Source of the DNA: Thunnus maccoyii
Lineage: Eukaryota; Chordata; Actinopteri; Scombriformes; Scombridae
DNA length: 64,000 bases
Assembly (NCBI RefSeq): GCF_910596095.1
Contig: NC_056540.1
Location: 10,781,001 to 10,845,000, forward strand
Direction of reading: 5' to 3'
The notes under the pieces are model-generated. The model did not search any database. It was not told the origin of the DNA and saw only the letters and a program-made list of their open reading frames with translations. Positions 63,545 to 64,000 of this stretch are shown piece after piece. Position 1 is the first letter of the stretch, and each line of letters starts with the position of its first letter. The position numbers and the translations under genes are program-made.

Positions 63545-64000
63545 ATGGTAACAATATGAGAATAAGGCATCAAAAGTTCTATTTCAAATGATTACAGGTA
63601 AAACAAAAATAAATGGAACCAAATGAGAAAATTTCATTCATACAAGCCCATGTTTGTAGATGAGTCATTTCCATCTCAATACAGCAAATGGTAGAGCTGG
63701 ACAATACTGTTAAAACATAATGTCTCCATATTTGTAAGCTTTGATGAAATTAAGAAATCTAAACACCATTAGATTCAATTTATCAGTTTCATTGAAAATG
63801 ATTTAGTTATTAAATCAATGGATGTTAAGGAAAAATTTTTAAAAAATTGGAAATTTAGAGGCAAAATTGAGGTTCTGGTTGAGTGGCTGTATAGCAATGC
63901 AAATTACTGTTATGACCATGAATTAAATCATCAAAGCAGGTTGTCAATAATCAGAACATGGAGCACATCTATTAATTTTTTGTTGCTTTCCAGTTTCCTC
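63545..64000. other. Window end, no gene recognised
   Basis: AT-rich sequence; could be intronic if the adjacent minus-strand exon is real. Confidence 0.4.

Overview
The window is vertebrate nuclear DNA, most likely from a percomorph teleost. The genes have GT-AG introns. The proteins match known fish and mammalian families exon by exon. The intergenic DNA carries AC/TG microsatellites, a decayed fish LINE and several miniature inverted-repeat elements (MITEs) of the kind scattered through percomorph genomes. I see no prokaryotic or phage features, no CRISPR array and no retrovirus-like element.

Layout, left to right. 1-13.3 kb has no recognisable gene; it holds microsatellites, a LINE reverse-transcriptase fragment (about 4.08-4.92 kb), two MITE-type repeats and a few possible conserved noncoding blocks. 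13.4-15.3 kb is a small beta-thymosin gene (+). 18.7-23.6 kb holds two complete tandem wnt8a-type genes (+, 359 and 350 aa), each with six exons and identical intron phases. 25.9-29.0 kb is lcp2 (SLP-76, 12 coding exons, +). Two short genes lie on the minus strand between lcp2 and foxi1: an unrecognised two- or three-exon gene (30.1-30.6 kb, possibly the positional equivalent of human C5orf58) and syce3 (31.2-32.0 kb), a synaptonemal-complex central element gene of 86 aa. 33.2-35.3 kb is foxi1 (+, two coding exons). 35.3-57.7 kb is a 22-kb gene-free interval with MITEs, other dispersed repeats and candidate regulatory blocks. 57.75-62.4 kb is gabrp (GABA-A receptor pi subunit, nine exons, 450 aa, +). 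Near 63.3-63.5 kb there may be the last coding exon of an unidentified minus-strand gene.

The genes do not form one pathway. They reflect synteny: FOXI1, LCP2 and GABRP are neighbours on human 5q35, whereas WNT8A and SYCE3 lie elsewhere in human. Wnt8a is an early embryonic ventrolateral and posteriorizing signal, Foxi1 an otic-placode and ionocyte transcription factor, Lcp2 an immune-cell adaptor, Syce3 meiotic and Gabrp a Cys-loop chloride channel subunit.

The most interesting items are: the tandem wnt8a pair, in which the downstream copy carries an unusual Gly-to-Glu change beside the acylated serine; the compact syce3 and neighbouring unknown minus-strand gene; a CRE-like palindrome just upstream of syce3; and a nearly perfect 195-bp palindromic element. 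Exon boundaries were worked out by hand from splice signals and frame. Every stated exon set keeps an open frame, but transcripts were not available.
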